DNA from: an uncultured Oscillospiraceae bacterium
Lineage (GTDB): Bacteria; Bacillota; Clostridia; Oscillospirales; Oscillospiraceae
Direction of reading: 5' to 3'
Assembly: GCA_947632175.1 (NCBI GenBank)
Contig: CANROC010000005.1
Location: forward strand, 1 to 64,000
Length of the DNA: 64,000 nucleotides
Positions 33,451 to 42,365 of this stretch are shown piece by piece. Below the pieces are notes generated by a model, which worked only from the letters and a program-made list of their open reading frames with translations, was not told the DNA's origin and made no database searches. Made by a program: the position numbers and the translations under genes. Each line of letters begins with the position of its first letter. Positions within the stretch are counted from its first letter, which is position 1.

Positions 33451-34863
33451 GTGAAAACTCAAAGAAACGTGATATCCGCCGGGGAGCTTGCCCGGCAGGA
33501 GGCGTATATGGAGGAGGCCGCCGAGCTCAACGCCGCCCGTGGGGAGCCGGTGTACGCGCTGGTGGACACCTACGGCTGTCAGCAAAACGAGGCCGACAGC
33601 GAAAAGCTCCGGGGGATGCTCCGGCGCATGGGGTATACCATGACGGGGGACGAGGCGCAGGCGGACGTCATCGTCATCAACACCTGCGCCGTCCGGGAGC
33701 ACGCGGAACAGCGGGTGCTGGGGAACGTGGGGCACCTCACCCACACCAAGAAAAATAAGCCCTCCCAGATCATCTGCCTGTGCGGGTGCATGATGCAGGA
33801 GCCGGGGATGGCGGAGAGGATCCGGGAGTCCTACCGGCACGTCTCCCTGGTGTTCGGGCCCCATGTGCTGTGGCGGTTCCCGGAGTATCTGCTGGGGCTT
33901 TTGCGGGGCGGAAAGCGGGTCTTCGCCGTGGAGCCCTCCGACGGGGTCATCGCCGAGGGCCTGCCCTCCCAGCGCGACAGCGCCGTGAAGGCGTGGCTGC
34001 CCATTATGTACGGATGCAACAACTTCTGCTCCTACTGCATCGTCCCCTATGTGCGCGGGCGCGAGCGGTCGAGGGTCCCGGAGGAGGTCCTGGCCGAGGC
34101 GCGGGACCTGGCGGCGCGGGGGTATAAGGACTTAACGCTTCTGGGGCAGAACGTCAACTCCTACGGCAAGGACCTGGACGCGGGAGTGGATTTCGCGGAC
34201 CTCATCGAGCGCATCAACGACATCCCCGGCGATTTTCTCATCCGCTTCATGACCAGCCACCCCAAGGACGCCGGGGAGAAGCTCTTTTCCACCATGGCAA
34301 AATGCGAAAAATGCGCCCGGCACATCCATCTGCCCTTCCAGTCCGGCTCAAACCGGGTCCTGGCGGCCATGAACCGGCGGTATACCCGGGAGAGCTATCT
34401 GGAGCTTGTGCGCCTGGCGAGAAGCTACATGCCTGACGTGGTGCTGACCAGCGACGTCATCGTGGGCTTCCCCGGCGAGACGGAGGCGGAGTTTGAGGAG
34501 ACGCTTTCCTTAGTGCGGGAGGCGGAATTTGACGCCCTCTTCACCTTCATCTTCTCCCCCCGGACGGGCACGCCGGCGGCGTCCATGCCGGACCCCTTTA
34601 CAAGGGCCCAGAAGCAGGCGCGGTTTGATAGGCTGGTGGAGCTCCAGAACAGCATTTCGGAGAAAAAGCACTTATCCTACGTGGGCACGACCCAGCGGGT
34701 ACTGGTGGACGGCAGGGACGGGGAATTTCTCACAAGCCGGACCTCCGGCGGGCGGCTGGTGCGGCTGCGCGGCGGGGACGAGCTTATCGGCACGTTCCAA
34801 AAGGCCGCCATTACCGGGAGCAACACCTGGGCGCTCTACGGGGAGCTTTGTCAGGAGGTGTGA
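33451..34863 (+). CDS. miaB: tRNA-2-methylthio-N6-dimethylallyladenosine synthase MiaB
   Basis: 470-residue radical-SAM methylthiotransferase acting on i6A37 made by MiaA. The UPF0004 domain (DTYGCQQNEADSE, VINTCAVREHAE, CGCM) supplies the auxiliary cluster cysteines. The radical-SAM site GCNNFCSYC (Cys at about 188, 192, 195) and a C-terminal TRAM domain (YVGTTQRVLVDG..LIGTFQKAAI) follow. GTG start; GGAG lies about 12 nt upstream. Three bases before mutS. Confidence 0.95.
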   Translation: MKTQRNVISAGELARQEAYMEEAAELNAARGEPVYALVDTYGCQQNEADSEKLRGMLRRMGYTMTGDEAQADVIVINTCAVREHAEQRVLGNVGHLTHTKKNKPSQIICLCGCMMQEPGMAERIRESYRHVSLVFGPHVLWRFPEYLLGLLRGGKRVFAVEPSDGVIAEGLPSQRDSAVKAWLPIMYGCNNFCSYCIVPYVRGRERSRVPEEVLAEARDLAARGYKDLTLLGQNVNSYGKDLDAGVDFADLIERINDIPGDFLIRFMTSHPKDAGEKLFSTMAKCEKCARHIHLPFQSGSNRVLAAMNRRYTRESYLELVRLARSYMPDVVLTSDVIVGFPGETEAEFEETLSLVREAEFDALFTFIFSPRTGTPAASMPDPFTRAQKQARFDRLVELQNSISEKKHLSYVGTTQRVLVDGRDGEFLTSRTSGGRLVRLRGGDELIGTFQKAAITGSNTWALYGELCQEV

Positions 34864-34866
34864 GCC

Positions 34867-37563
34867 ATGGCGAGGAAGGATAAGGACGCCGCTTCCGTCC
34901 AAAAGGACGGGAACGAAAAGGACCTTTACGTCATCCGCAACGACAAAAAATTCGAGGACATGACCCCCATGATGCGCCAGTATTACGACATCAAGACGGG
35001 GCACCAGGACTGCATCCTCTTTTTCCGGCTGGGGGATTTTTACGAGATGTTCGGCGCGGACGCCCGGACGGTGGCCAAGGAGCTGGACCTGGCCCTCACC
35101 AGCCGCGACCGGTCCGCCGCCAATCCGGAGGACCGGGAGCCCATGTGCGGCATCCCCTACCACTCCTCGGTGGCGTACATAGGCCGGCTCATCCAAAAGG
35201 GGTATAAGGTGGCCATCTGCGAGCAGATGGAGGACCCGGCCACGGCCAAGGGCTTAGTCCAGCGGGGCGTGGTGCGGATCATCACGCCGGGGACGGTGAC
35301 GGACGCGGAGATGCTCTACACCGACCAGGCCAACTACATCTGCGCCATTTACCGGGACGCAAACGGCGCGGCCATCTGCTTCTGCGACGTGTCCACCGGG
35401 CAGATGATCGCCCGGGCCCTGCCGCCGGGGGACGACCAGAGCATCTACAACGAGGTCGCCCGGTATCTGCCGGCGGAGACGATCCTGCCGCCGGAGCTCA
35501 TCCGGGACAAGGAGCTGGTGTACCGCCTCAGCTCCACCTACGAGTGCCTGGTGGCGGAGGGGAAGGAGCGGTTCGTCTACCCCAACTGCGTGTCCCTGGT
35601 CTTAAAGCAGTTCAACGCCTCGCGTCTGGAGGAGCTGGGGCTGGAGGGGGAGCCGCAGACGGTGCTGGCCGTGGGCGGACTGCTCTCCTACATCCTGGAG
35701 ACCCAGCGCACGGACATGTCCTACATCCGCAAGCTGGAGCTATACTCCGACGGGCGGTATATGGAGCTGGACCCCCAGACCTTCCGGAACCTGGAGCTCA
35801 TGCGGTCGTTGAAGACCCGGGAGAAGCGGGGGAGCCTCCTGTGGACCATGGACTATACCCGCACGCCCATGGGCACCAGGACCCTCCGGGGCTGGGTGGC
35901 AAGGCCCCTCCTGTCCCCCGCCGGCATCACAAGACGCCTGGACGCGGTGGAGGAGCTGGTCAACGATAATGTGACGCGGCCGGAGATCGCCGAGGCCCTG
36001 CGGCCCGTGGGGGACATGGAGCGCATCGTGGGCAAGGCCGTCTACGGCACGGCGAGCCCCCGGGACCTGCTGTCCCTGTCCGTCTCCATCGCCGCCATTC
36101 CGGAGGTGAAGGCGCTTCTCGCCGGGAAGACCTCGGCGATGCTCACGCTTTTGCGGGACATGGACGCCCTCACCGATCTTAAATCCGCCATCGACACCAC
36201 GCTGTGCGACGACCCGCCCATCTCCGTCCACGACGGCGGGATTTTGCGCCCCGGCTTCAACGCCGAGGTGGACCGGCTGCGCTCGCTTCTCGGCGGGAGC
36301 AAGCAGGCGCTGGCGGACATCGAGGCCCGGGAGAAGGCCCGGACGGGGAAGAAGCTGCGGCTGGGGTACAACAAGGTCTTCGGCTACTACATCGAGATCC
36401 CCCGGTCCCAGTCCGAGGACGTGCCGGAGGACTACATCCGCAAGCAGACGCTGGTCAACTGCGAGCGGTTCATCACCGAGGAGCTCAAGAACCTGGAGAC
36501 GGAGCTTCTCTCCGCCCGGGAGCGGGTCAACGACCTGGAGGAGCGGCTTTTCGGGGAGCTGAGAAATACCGTGGCCGCCGCCGTGTCGAGAGTGCAGGAG
36601 ACGGCCTCCGCCATCGGGGCGCTGGATACGCTGTGCTCCCTGGCCAAGGCCGCCGTGGACGGCGGCTGGTGCCGGCCGGAGATCACCGCCGACGGGCGGC
36701 TCGACATCGTGGACGGGCGGCATCCGGTGGTGGAGCAGATGCAAAAGGACACGCTCTTCGTGCCCAACGACACGCACCTCGACTGCCAGGACGCCACCAC
36801 GGCCATCATCACCGGGCCCAACATGGCGGGCAAGTCCACCTACATGCGGCAGACGGCGCTCATCGTGCTCATGGCGCAGATGGGGTCCTTCGTGCCGGCC
36901 AAGTCCGCGCGCGTCGGCATCGTGGACCGGGTCTTCACACGCATCGGGGCATCCGACGACCTGGCGGGGGGCATGTCCACCTTCATGGTGGAGATGAGCG
37001 AGGTGGCGGAGATCCTGAAGCACGCCACGGCCCGGTCGCTCCTCATCCTCGACGAGATCGGGCGCGGCACCTCCACCTACGACGGCATGGCGGTGGCCAG
37101 GGCGGTGCTGGAGCACTGCGCCGACAAGCGCAAGCTGGGGGCCAAGACCATGTTCGCCACGCATTACCATGAGCTGACGGAGCTGGAGGGGGCCATCCCC
37201 GGCGTGCGCAACTACAACATCTCCGCCAAAAAGCGGGGGGACGACATCATCTTCCTCCGGAAGATCGTCCCCGGCGGGGCGGACGACAGCTACGGCGTGG
37301 AGGTGGCGAAGCTGGCGGGACTGCCGGACAACGTGATCCGCCGGGCGCGGGCCATTCTCTCCGAGCTCATCGCCGCCGCGCCGGAGGGGGCCGCGAAGCC
37401 CCGGAAGGCCGGGGAGGAGCCGGAGGAGACGAGCCAGGTGTCCCTGGAGTCCATGGCCGGCGACGAGGTCACCAGGGCCCTGCGGGAGCTGGACCTCAAC
37501 ACCGTGACGCCCATCGAGGCGCTGAATCTGCTCTATGAGCTGAAAAGGAAGGTCACATCATGA
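34867..37563 (+). CDS. mutS: DNA mismatch recognition protein MutS
   Basis: 898 residues. Mismatch-binding domain with LGDFYEMFGADA (the FxE wedge), connector, lever/clamp (about 260-600), and the ABC-type ATPase with Walker A GPNMAGKST at about 650, STFMVEMSE, LLILDEIGRGTSTYDG and ATHYHELTELE. A C-terminal extension ends in the helical region that binds the clamp or tetramerises. The ATG follows CAGGAGGTGTGAGCC. Overlaps the next gene by 4 nt. Confidence 0.97.
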   Translation: MARKDKDAASVQKDGNEKDLYVIRNDKKFEDMTPMMRQYYDIKTGHQDCILFFRLGDFYEMFGADARTVAKELDLALTSRDRSAANPEDREPMCGIPYHSSVAYIGRLIQKGYKVAICEQMEDPATAKGLVQRGVVRIITPGTVTDAEMLYTDQANYICAIYRDANGAAICFCDVSTGQMIARALPPGDDQSIYNEVARYLPAETILPPELIRDKELVYRLSSTYECLVAEGKERFVYPNCVSLVLKQFNASRLEELGLEGEPQTVLAVGGLLSYILETQRTDMSYIRKLELYSDGRYMELDPQTFRNLELMRSLKTREKRGSLLWTMDYTRTPMGTRTLRGWVARPLLSPAGITRRLDAVEELVNDNVTRPEIAEALRPVGDMERIVGKAVYGTASPRDLLSLSVSIAAIPEVKALLAGKTSAMLTLLRDMDALTDLKSAIDTTLCDDPPISVHDGGILRPGFNAEVDRLRSLLGGSKQALADIEAREKARTGKKLRLGYNKVFGYYIEIPRSQSEDVPEDYIRKQTLVNCERFITEELKNLETELLSARERVNDLEERLFGELRNTVAAAVSRVQETASAIGALDTLCSLAKAAVDGGWCRPEITADGRLDIVDGRHPVVEQMQKDTLFVPNDTHLDCQDATTAIITGPNMAGKSTYMRQTALIVLMAQMGSFVPAKSARVGIVDRVFTRIGASDDLAGGMSTFMVEMSEVAEILKHATARSLLILDEIGRGTSTYDGMAVARAVLEHCADKRKLGAKTMFATHYHELTELEGAIPGVRNYNISAKKRGDDIIFLRKIVPGGADDSYGVEVAKLAGLPDNVIRRARAILSELIAAAPEGAAKPRKAGEEPEETSQVSLESMAGDEVTRALRELDLNTVTPIEALNLLYELKRKVTS

Positions 37564-38279
37564 GCGCAAGAAAAAGCGGCGGGGTCCGCCTCCCCATGAC
37601 GGACGTGGAGCGGGCCATCGGATGGATGTACGTGTTCGTCCACATGTTCGCCATGCGGTACGTGCTCTCCGCCCTCAATAAGCACGTGTTCCCCGGCCTC
37701 GGCTTCACTCTCGGCGCGAGGTGGCTGGAGTTCCTCTATTACGCCGTGGGGTTTGTGTTCCTGGCCGGGTTCCTGTTCCACTATTTAAAGGAATCCTTCG
37801 CGGACATGTGCCGGCGCGCGACGGATACGCTCATGGCCGTGCTGGTGGGGTTCGTGGTGTATGAGCTCTTCTCCGGGCTCATCAACTACGTGCTGGCGCT
37901 CCTCTTTACCCGCGCCGACGCGGCGGCCGCGGCGGCGGACCACGCCCAGCGGCTCAATCCGGGCCAGAACATCCTGGTGGGTCTGCTGCTGGCGCCGGTG
38001 GTGGAGGAGACGCTGTTCCGCGGCGTGGTCTTCGGGACCCTGCGGGGGAAGAGCGCGGTGCTGGCCACGGTGGCGTCTGTCTTCTTCTTCGCCTTCTACT
38101 TCGTGTGGCAGGACATGGTCTTCGCCTTCACGCCCGGCGTGTTCCTGACCCTCCTGCGCTACGTCCCGGCGGGCCTGGTGCTGGCCTGGGCGTACAACCA
38201 CTCCAACACCGTCTGGGCCCCCATCCTCCTCCACATCCTCATCAACTGCGTGACGGTGACGGTGAGGGTCGGGTACTGA
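37560..38279 (+). CDS. CPBP-family intramembrane metalloprotease
   Basis: 239 residues with about six membrane helices. APVVEETLFRG (the EExxxR motif, about residues 142-152) and a C-terminal HILINC supply metal-binding residues of the CAAX-protease/Abi (CPBP) family; the middle FxxxH motif is less clear (FFFAFYFVW). Members process prenylated proteins or self-immunity targets; the target here is unknown. ATGA overlap with mutS is probably only transcriptional convenience. Confidence 0.85.
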   Translation: MSARKSGGVRLPMTDVERAIGWMYVFVHMFAMRYVLSALNKHVFPGLGFTLGARWLEFLYYAVGFVFLAGFLFHYLKESFADMCRRATDTLMAVLVGFVVYELFSGLINYVLALLFTRADAAAAAADHAQRLNPGQNILVGLLLAPVVEETLFRGVVFGTLRGKSAVLATVASVFFFAFYFVWQDMVFAFTPGVFLTLLRYVPAGLVLAWAYNHSNTVWAPILLHILINCVTVTVRVGY

Positions 38280-38298
38280 ACCCTTATTAAACTATGTA

Positions 38299-38327
38299 GA
38301 CCTCCAAAAGCCTGGCTTTTGGAGGTC
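38299..38327. terminator. Bidirectional terminator after the CPBP gene
   Basis: A 13-bp perfect stem (38299-38311 with 38315-38327) and a 3-nt loop, between convergent genes. A T-rich stretch follows on the plus side. Confidence 0.85.
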
Positions 38328-38331
38328 GGGT

Positions 38332-39144
38332 TTATTTTTGGGGGAGGTATTTGGCGGGATCCACGCTCTTGCCGTTCACGGTGAGGGAGAAGTGGAGGTG
38401 GGGGGATTGGGCGGTCTCGGCCAGGGCTGTGTCGCCCACGGAGCCGATGGGGTCGGCCAGGGAGACGCGGTCGCCCACCTTGACGGCGGGGGCGGCGGCG
38501 AGATTGGACGAGACGCTGACCACGCCCGCGCCGTGGTCGATGACGACGGTGGCGCCCAGCAGGTCGTCGGTGTAGACGGCGGTGACGGTGCCGGCGGCGG
38601 GGGCCAGGACGGTGGCGCCGCGGGCGGCCTCGATGTCGATGCCGTCATGGGTCCGCCAGTCGTCCATGGTGGCGTTGTAGACAAGCTCGTCCGGGGAATA
38701 CGGGGCGGCGACGGCGCCGCTGACGGGCCAGGCGAAGATGAGGTCCTCCGGCTTCACCTCCGCGTCCGTGGCGGAGGGCTCAGTGGGCTTGGTTTCCGGC
38801 GGATTTGTGGGCTTGGTGGTGTCCTGGACGGCCAGCGCGCCGCCGCTTTGGGGCGGGGGCGTCACCGCGGGCTTGGTGTCCTCGGGCACAGTGTGCTCGG
38901 GCTGGGTGCTCCCCGGCGTCGTGACGGGCGCGGTGGGCTTGCCCGGGGCGGTTTGCGGGGGCAGGTCCCCCATGGCATCGACATAGTCCCCCACATCGTC
39001 CGGGACCAGCGGCGAGAAGCGCGAAAACAGCAGCAGCCACGCCGACACGCCGATCACGGCGATGCAGGCGAAAAGGACTATGTAGAAGCCCTTTCCGCCG
39101 AGGAACTCGTCAACACGCGCAGAAAGGCTTTTCTTCTCGTGCAT
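38332..39144 (-). CDS. M23 (LytM) peptidase, SpoIIQ-like
   Basis: 270 residues: short cytosolic N-terminus, one TM helix (about 21-40), a Pro/Thr-rich spacer (about 60-135) and a LytM/M23 domain (about 145-265). The zinc ligands HDGID (HxxxD) and SPHLHF (HxH) are present, so catalysis is possible. This architecture matches SpoIIQ, the forespore membrane partner of SpoIIIAH, which in Clostridia keeps an intact LytM site. A vegetative M23 endopeptidase is the alternative. The ATG follows GGAGGATCGT; a TATAAT-type -10 lies on the minus strand at 39216-39211. Confidence 0.8.
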   Translation of the reverse strand: MHEKKSLSARVDEFLGGKGFYIVLFACIAVIGVSAWLLLFSRFSPLVPDDVGDYVDAMGDLPPQTAPGKPTAPVTTPGSTQPEHTVPEDTKPAVTPPPQSGGALAVQDTTKPTNPPETKPTEPSATDAEVKPEDLIFAWPVSGAVAAPYSPDELVYNATMDDWRTHDGIDIEAARGATVLAPAAGTVTAVYTDDLLGATVVIDHGAGVVSVSSNLAAAPAVKVGDRVSLADPIGSVGDTALAETAQSPHLHFSLTVNGKSVDPAKYLPQK

Positions 39145-39366
39145 ACGATCCTCCGATCCGCGGGTCGCCCCGCGTTTTGTTCGTCCCTATCATGCCCCGG
39201 GGAGAAGAAGATTATACGCGGGGAGGCAAAATTTTCACGCTCCAAGGGGCAAAATCGGGGCGCGGGGGCGTTTTGCAGGCATTTTTGTGGACTTACACAA
39301 AGGTCTGGGGCGAGGAGCGGGCGGGTTTGGTTACCCTGTCGGTTTTCACGGGGAACGGAGGTGAAA

Positions 39367-39498
39367 ATGGAGGGGATTTGCAAGTTAAACGAGGGAAAAA
39401 TGCAAAAAATTTTGTCAATTTTATGCATAGTGCAAAAAAACCCGGCTCATTCCGGGCCATTTTTAGCAAAAAAAAGCTTGCAGTTGCAGGATTTGTAG
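39367..39498 (+). CDS. Candidate leader peptide upstream of oppA (43 aa)
   Basis: The ATG at 39367 is preceded by GGAGGTGAAA, an excellent ribosome site, and 43 codons follow to TAG. The peptide begins MEGICKLNEGKMQKILSILC. It has no family match that I know, and no clear promoter of its own. The CCCGG hairpin lies inside it and the oppA promoter overlaps its last codons. It may be a leader peptide, a degraded gene, or chance. Confidence 0.35.
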   Translation: MEGICKLNEGKMQKILSILCIVQKNPAHSGPFLAKKSLQLQDL

Positions 39499-39506
39499 AT
39501 TATAAT
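39478..39506 (+). promoter_or_regulatory. Sigma-A promoter for the Opp operon
   Basis: TTGCAG (39478-39483), a 17-nt spacer, TATAAT (39501-39506), 96 nt before the oppA start. Confidence 0.85.
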
Positions 39507-39601
39507 GTAAGCCACAGTTGTGTCAAAGGGTTTATACATATTCCGCGAGGAAGCGGGATGCATGAAACACCGCGACGCGGCAAATTTAAGGAGGTATAAA
39601 A

Positions 39602-42196
39602 ATGAGCACCATGAAAAAGCTGCTTGCTGTTCTTCTCGCGCTCGCTATGATCGTCGCTATGGCGGCGGCCTGCAACAACGGAGACAGCGGCACGACCACC
39701 GGGCCCAACAGCACCGGCGGCGGAGAAGGCACTACGCCCCCCGCCACCGAGCCCGCCGGCCCCACCTACACCATCACCGAGTTTGATCCCAACGCGAAGT
39801 ACACCTACAACGACTGGACCACATCCATCGCGGGTTCCTGGAACGTTCACAACTACCAGTCCGAGAACTCCAACGAGATCTTCCAGTACCTTGTGGACAG
39901 CTTCTACACTTTCGCCTTCAACGACGAGCTCCACCCCATGAAGGATCCCACCCGCACCCCCTTTGACGGCTATGTGATCATCCCCTCCATGGCTTCCGGT
40001 ATGCCCGTGGACGTGACCGCCGAGGTCGCCGCCGAGCATCCCGACTGGGTCCCTGAGGGCGCCACCTCCGGTTACGCCTGGGCCATCCCCATGCGTGAGG
40101 ACCTCTACTTCGACACCGGCTACCACATCACCGCCAACTCCTATGTGGAGGGCATGAAGCGCATCCTGGACCAGAGGCTCCAGAACTACCGCTCCACCGA
40201 CGTCTACAAGAATACATACGGCATCGTGGGCGCCGAGGATTACTTCTTCCAGGGCCAAGAGAACTTCCAGTCTTTCACCGACATGGGCACCACCTATGAA
40301 GAGTACATCGCGAACGGCGGTTCCGTTGACGATGTCTTCATGGACATCGGCGAATTCTGGGGTATCGAGACTGCTGAGGGCAAGACTTACGAGAGCATCA
40401 CGAGCGAAGTCGAGATTCGCGATCCCGCAGTCCCCGAAGGCGCGGATGAGGACTATGTTTCCACTAAGTATCTGTGGGACAACTACCTCGGCCCGGATTC
40501 CGTTTCCGGTTACTATCAGGCAGGCTACGTCAACCAGTATGCAGGTACTGTCAAGTCCTATCCTGCCGACGTCAACTATGACGACGTTGTCGGTTTCTAC
40601 GCCAAGGATGAGTACACCCTGGTCGAGGTCTTCAAGGCCTCCTGCGCCGACTTCACCCTGTTCTACAACGCCATTCAGGACAGCCTGATCCTTGTTGAGC
40701 CCGACGTCTATGACAGCTGCATCAAGCAGAACGCCGACGGCACCTGGTCCAGCACCTACATGACCAGCAAGGAGACCAGCCCCTCCTACGGTCCTTTCTC
40801 CATGACCGAATATCAGACCGACAAGCTCGTCCACTATTCCCGCAACGAGAGCTGGTACGGCTATCATGACGATGTGAACAACGTCTATAAGGATCCCGAG
40901 GACGGCAACGTCTACCGTCTCTATCAGACCACCGACATCGACCTCCAGAAGCTGGACGGCGTGGCCACCGCCAAGAACATGTTCCTCTCCGGTGAGCTCA
41001 TCGGCTACGGCCTCCAGGCTGCTGATATGGCCGAGTATCAGCACAGCGAGCGTGTGTTTGACACCCCGGCTCCTACCGTCTTCTTCTCCCTGCTGACCGG
41101 CAACAAGGACGGCCTTGACGCCCGTGAGGCTGCCGAGGGCTTCGACACCACCAAGGAGGACATCCAGACCATCCTCTGCCCCAGCTTCCGCAAAGCTTTC
41201 GCCGTCAGCTTCGACCGTCAGGCCTACTGCGACGAGACCAGCCCCTCTCTGACCCCCGCTTTCGGCATCTTCGGCAGGACCATCATCTATGATCCCGAGA
41301 CCGCCGCTTACTATCGCGACACCGACGTGGCCAAGCAGGCCCTGTGCGACTTCTACTCCATCGACGTGAGCAAGTACGCCTCTCTTGACGAGGCCGTGGA
41401 CTCCATCACCGGCTTCGACCCCGCCGCCGCCAAGGAGCTGTACACTGCCGCTTTCCAGGAGTCCCTGGCCGCCGGTTATATCACCGACGCTGACAACGAC
41501 GGCAAGTGCGATCAGACCATCAACATCAAGTACGCCGTCAGCAACACCAGCATCAACGACGCCACGCAGCTCCGTCTGGACTGGTACGACGCCTCTCTCG
41601 TTGAGGCCACCAAGGGCACTCCCTTTGAGGACAAGGTCCACGTCGTCGGTGAGTGCGTGGGCAACACCACCGGCGAAGAGTTCGCCGACGCCATCAAGGC
41701 CGGCACCTGCGACCTGTGCCTTGCCGGTTGGAACGGCTCCGCCATGGATCCCTACAACCTGCTCCAGGCCTACACCTGGGATTCCTACTCCTACGCTGCC
41801 GAATGGTATCATCCCAAGCAGGATATGCTCACACTGACCCTCAACGGCGAGACGGTGACCATGAGCGTCTATGACTGGGCCGAGTGCGTCAACGGCAACG
41901 ATGTGACTGTGGACGGCAAGACCTACAACTACGGCACCAACAACGCCGATCAGGAGACCCGTATGCTGATTCTCGCCGGCATCGAGGGCAAGCTCCTCCA
42001 GACCTTTACCTACATCCCCTTCGCCAACAACGGCGGCAAGAGCCTGCTGAGCTGGAAGGTCTACTATGTGACCGACGAGTACAACGCGGTCATGGGCCGC
42101 GGCGGCATCGCCTACATGAAGTACAACTACAGCGACGCCGAGTGGGCCGACTTCTGCGCCGAGCAGATCAACGCCAACGGCAAGCTCACCTACTAA
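39602..42196 (+). CDS. oppA: Oligopeptide ABC transporter substrate-binding lipoprotein, enlarged
   Basis: 864 residues, against about 520-600 for usual family-5 solute-binding proteins. Signal peptide with lipobox ending at Cys24, a Gly/Thr-rich linker (about 25-50), then an SBP_bac_5-like body with ITANSYVEGMKRILDQR, RKAFAVSFDRQAYCDE and a long C-terminal lobe. DTDVAKQALCDFYSID and TDADNDGKCDQTINIKY are extra acidic stretches. Synonymous choice is more mixed (TCT, GTT) than in its neighbours, as in strongly expressed genes. A perfect AAGGAGG precedes the ATG. The ligand is presumably a peptide, unproven. Confidence 0.88.
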   Translation: MSTMKKLLAVLLALAMIVAMAAACNNGDSGTTTGPNSTGGGEGTTPPATEPAGPTYTITEFDPNAKYTYNDWTTSIAGSWNVHNYQSENSNEIFQYLVDSFYTFAFNDELHPMKDPTRTPFDGYVIIPSMASGMPVDVTAEVAAEHPDWVPEGATSGYAWAIPMREDLYFDTGYHITANSYVEGMKRILDQRLQNYRSTDVYKNTYGIVGAEDYFFQGQENFQSFTDMGTTYEEYIANGGSVDDVFMDIGEFWGIETAEGKTYESITSEVEIRDPAVPEGADEDYVSTKYLWDNYLGPDSVSGYYQAGYVNQYAGTVKSYPADVNYDDVVGFYAKDEYTLVEVFKASCADFTLFYNAIQDSLILVEPDVYDSCIKQNADGTWSSTYMTSKETSPSYGPFSMTEYQTDKLVHYSRNESWYGYHDDVNNVYKDPEDGNVYRLYQTTDIDLQKLDGVATAKNMFLSGELIGYGLQAADMAEYQHSERVFDTPAPTVFFSLLTGNKDGLDAREAAEGFDTTKEDIQTILCPSFRKAFAVSFDRQAYCDETSPSLTPAFGIFGRTIIYDPETAAYYRDTDVAKQALCDFYSIDVSKYASLDEAVDSITGFDPAAAKELYTAAFQESLAAGYITDADNDGKCDQTINIKYAVSNTSINDATQLRLDWYDASLVEATKGTPFEDKVHVVGECVGNTTGEEFADAIKAGTCDLCLAGWNGSAMDPYNLLQAYTWDSYSYAAEWYHPKQDMLTLTLNGETVTMSVYDWAECVNGNDVTVDGKTYNYGTNNADQETRMLILAGIEGKLLQTFTYIPFANNGGKSLLSWKVYYVTDEYNAVMGRGGIAYMKYNYSDAEWADFCAEQINANGKLTY

Positions 42197-42241
42197 TTTC
42201 CCTATCGCAAGTGAATTATCCCGTTCCCTGAGGCAATGACG

Positions 42242-42268
42242 CGGGAGGGGGCCATAAGCCCCCTCCCG
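42242..42268 (+). terminator. Partial terminator/attenuator between oppA and oppB
   Basis: An 11-bp stem (CGGGAGGGGGC, 42242-42252, with GCCCCCTCCCG, 42258-42268), a 5-nt loop and only three T before mixed sequence. It probably lowers expression of the permease and ATPase genes relative to the binding protein. Confidence 0.7.
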
Positions 42269-42365
42269 TTTCACCGTACTTTCACTTTTTAGCGCACTAA
42301 ACATCCATGCGGGCTCTGCCTGGGAGGGGCGCCACGGCAAAATCCCAAAGAATGGAGGTCAATTT

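Larger units (their letters stand above)
39145..39601. other. Leader region upstream of the Opp operon
   Basis: A 457-nt intergenic stretch, more A+T-rich toward its 3' half. It contains the minus-strand promoter region of the SpoIIQ-like gene, a candidate 43-codon frame (39367-39498), a short CCCGG..CCGGG hairpin flanked by A and T runs (39441-39456) and the oppA promoter. Nothing else was recognised. Confidence 0.6.

Noticed and set aside
39500-42340. A 946-codon minus-strand frame opposite oppA
   Set aside because: oppA has a lipobox, promoter and ribosome site; the opposite frame has none and shows shadow composition.
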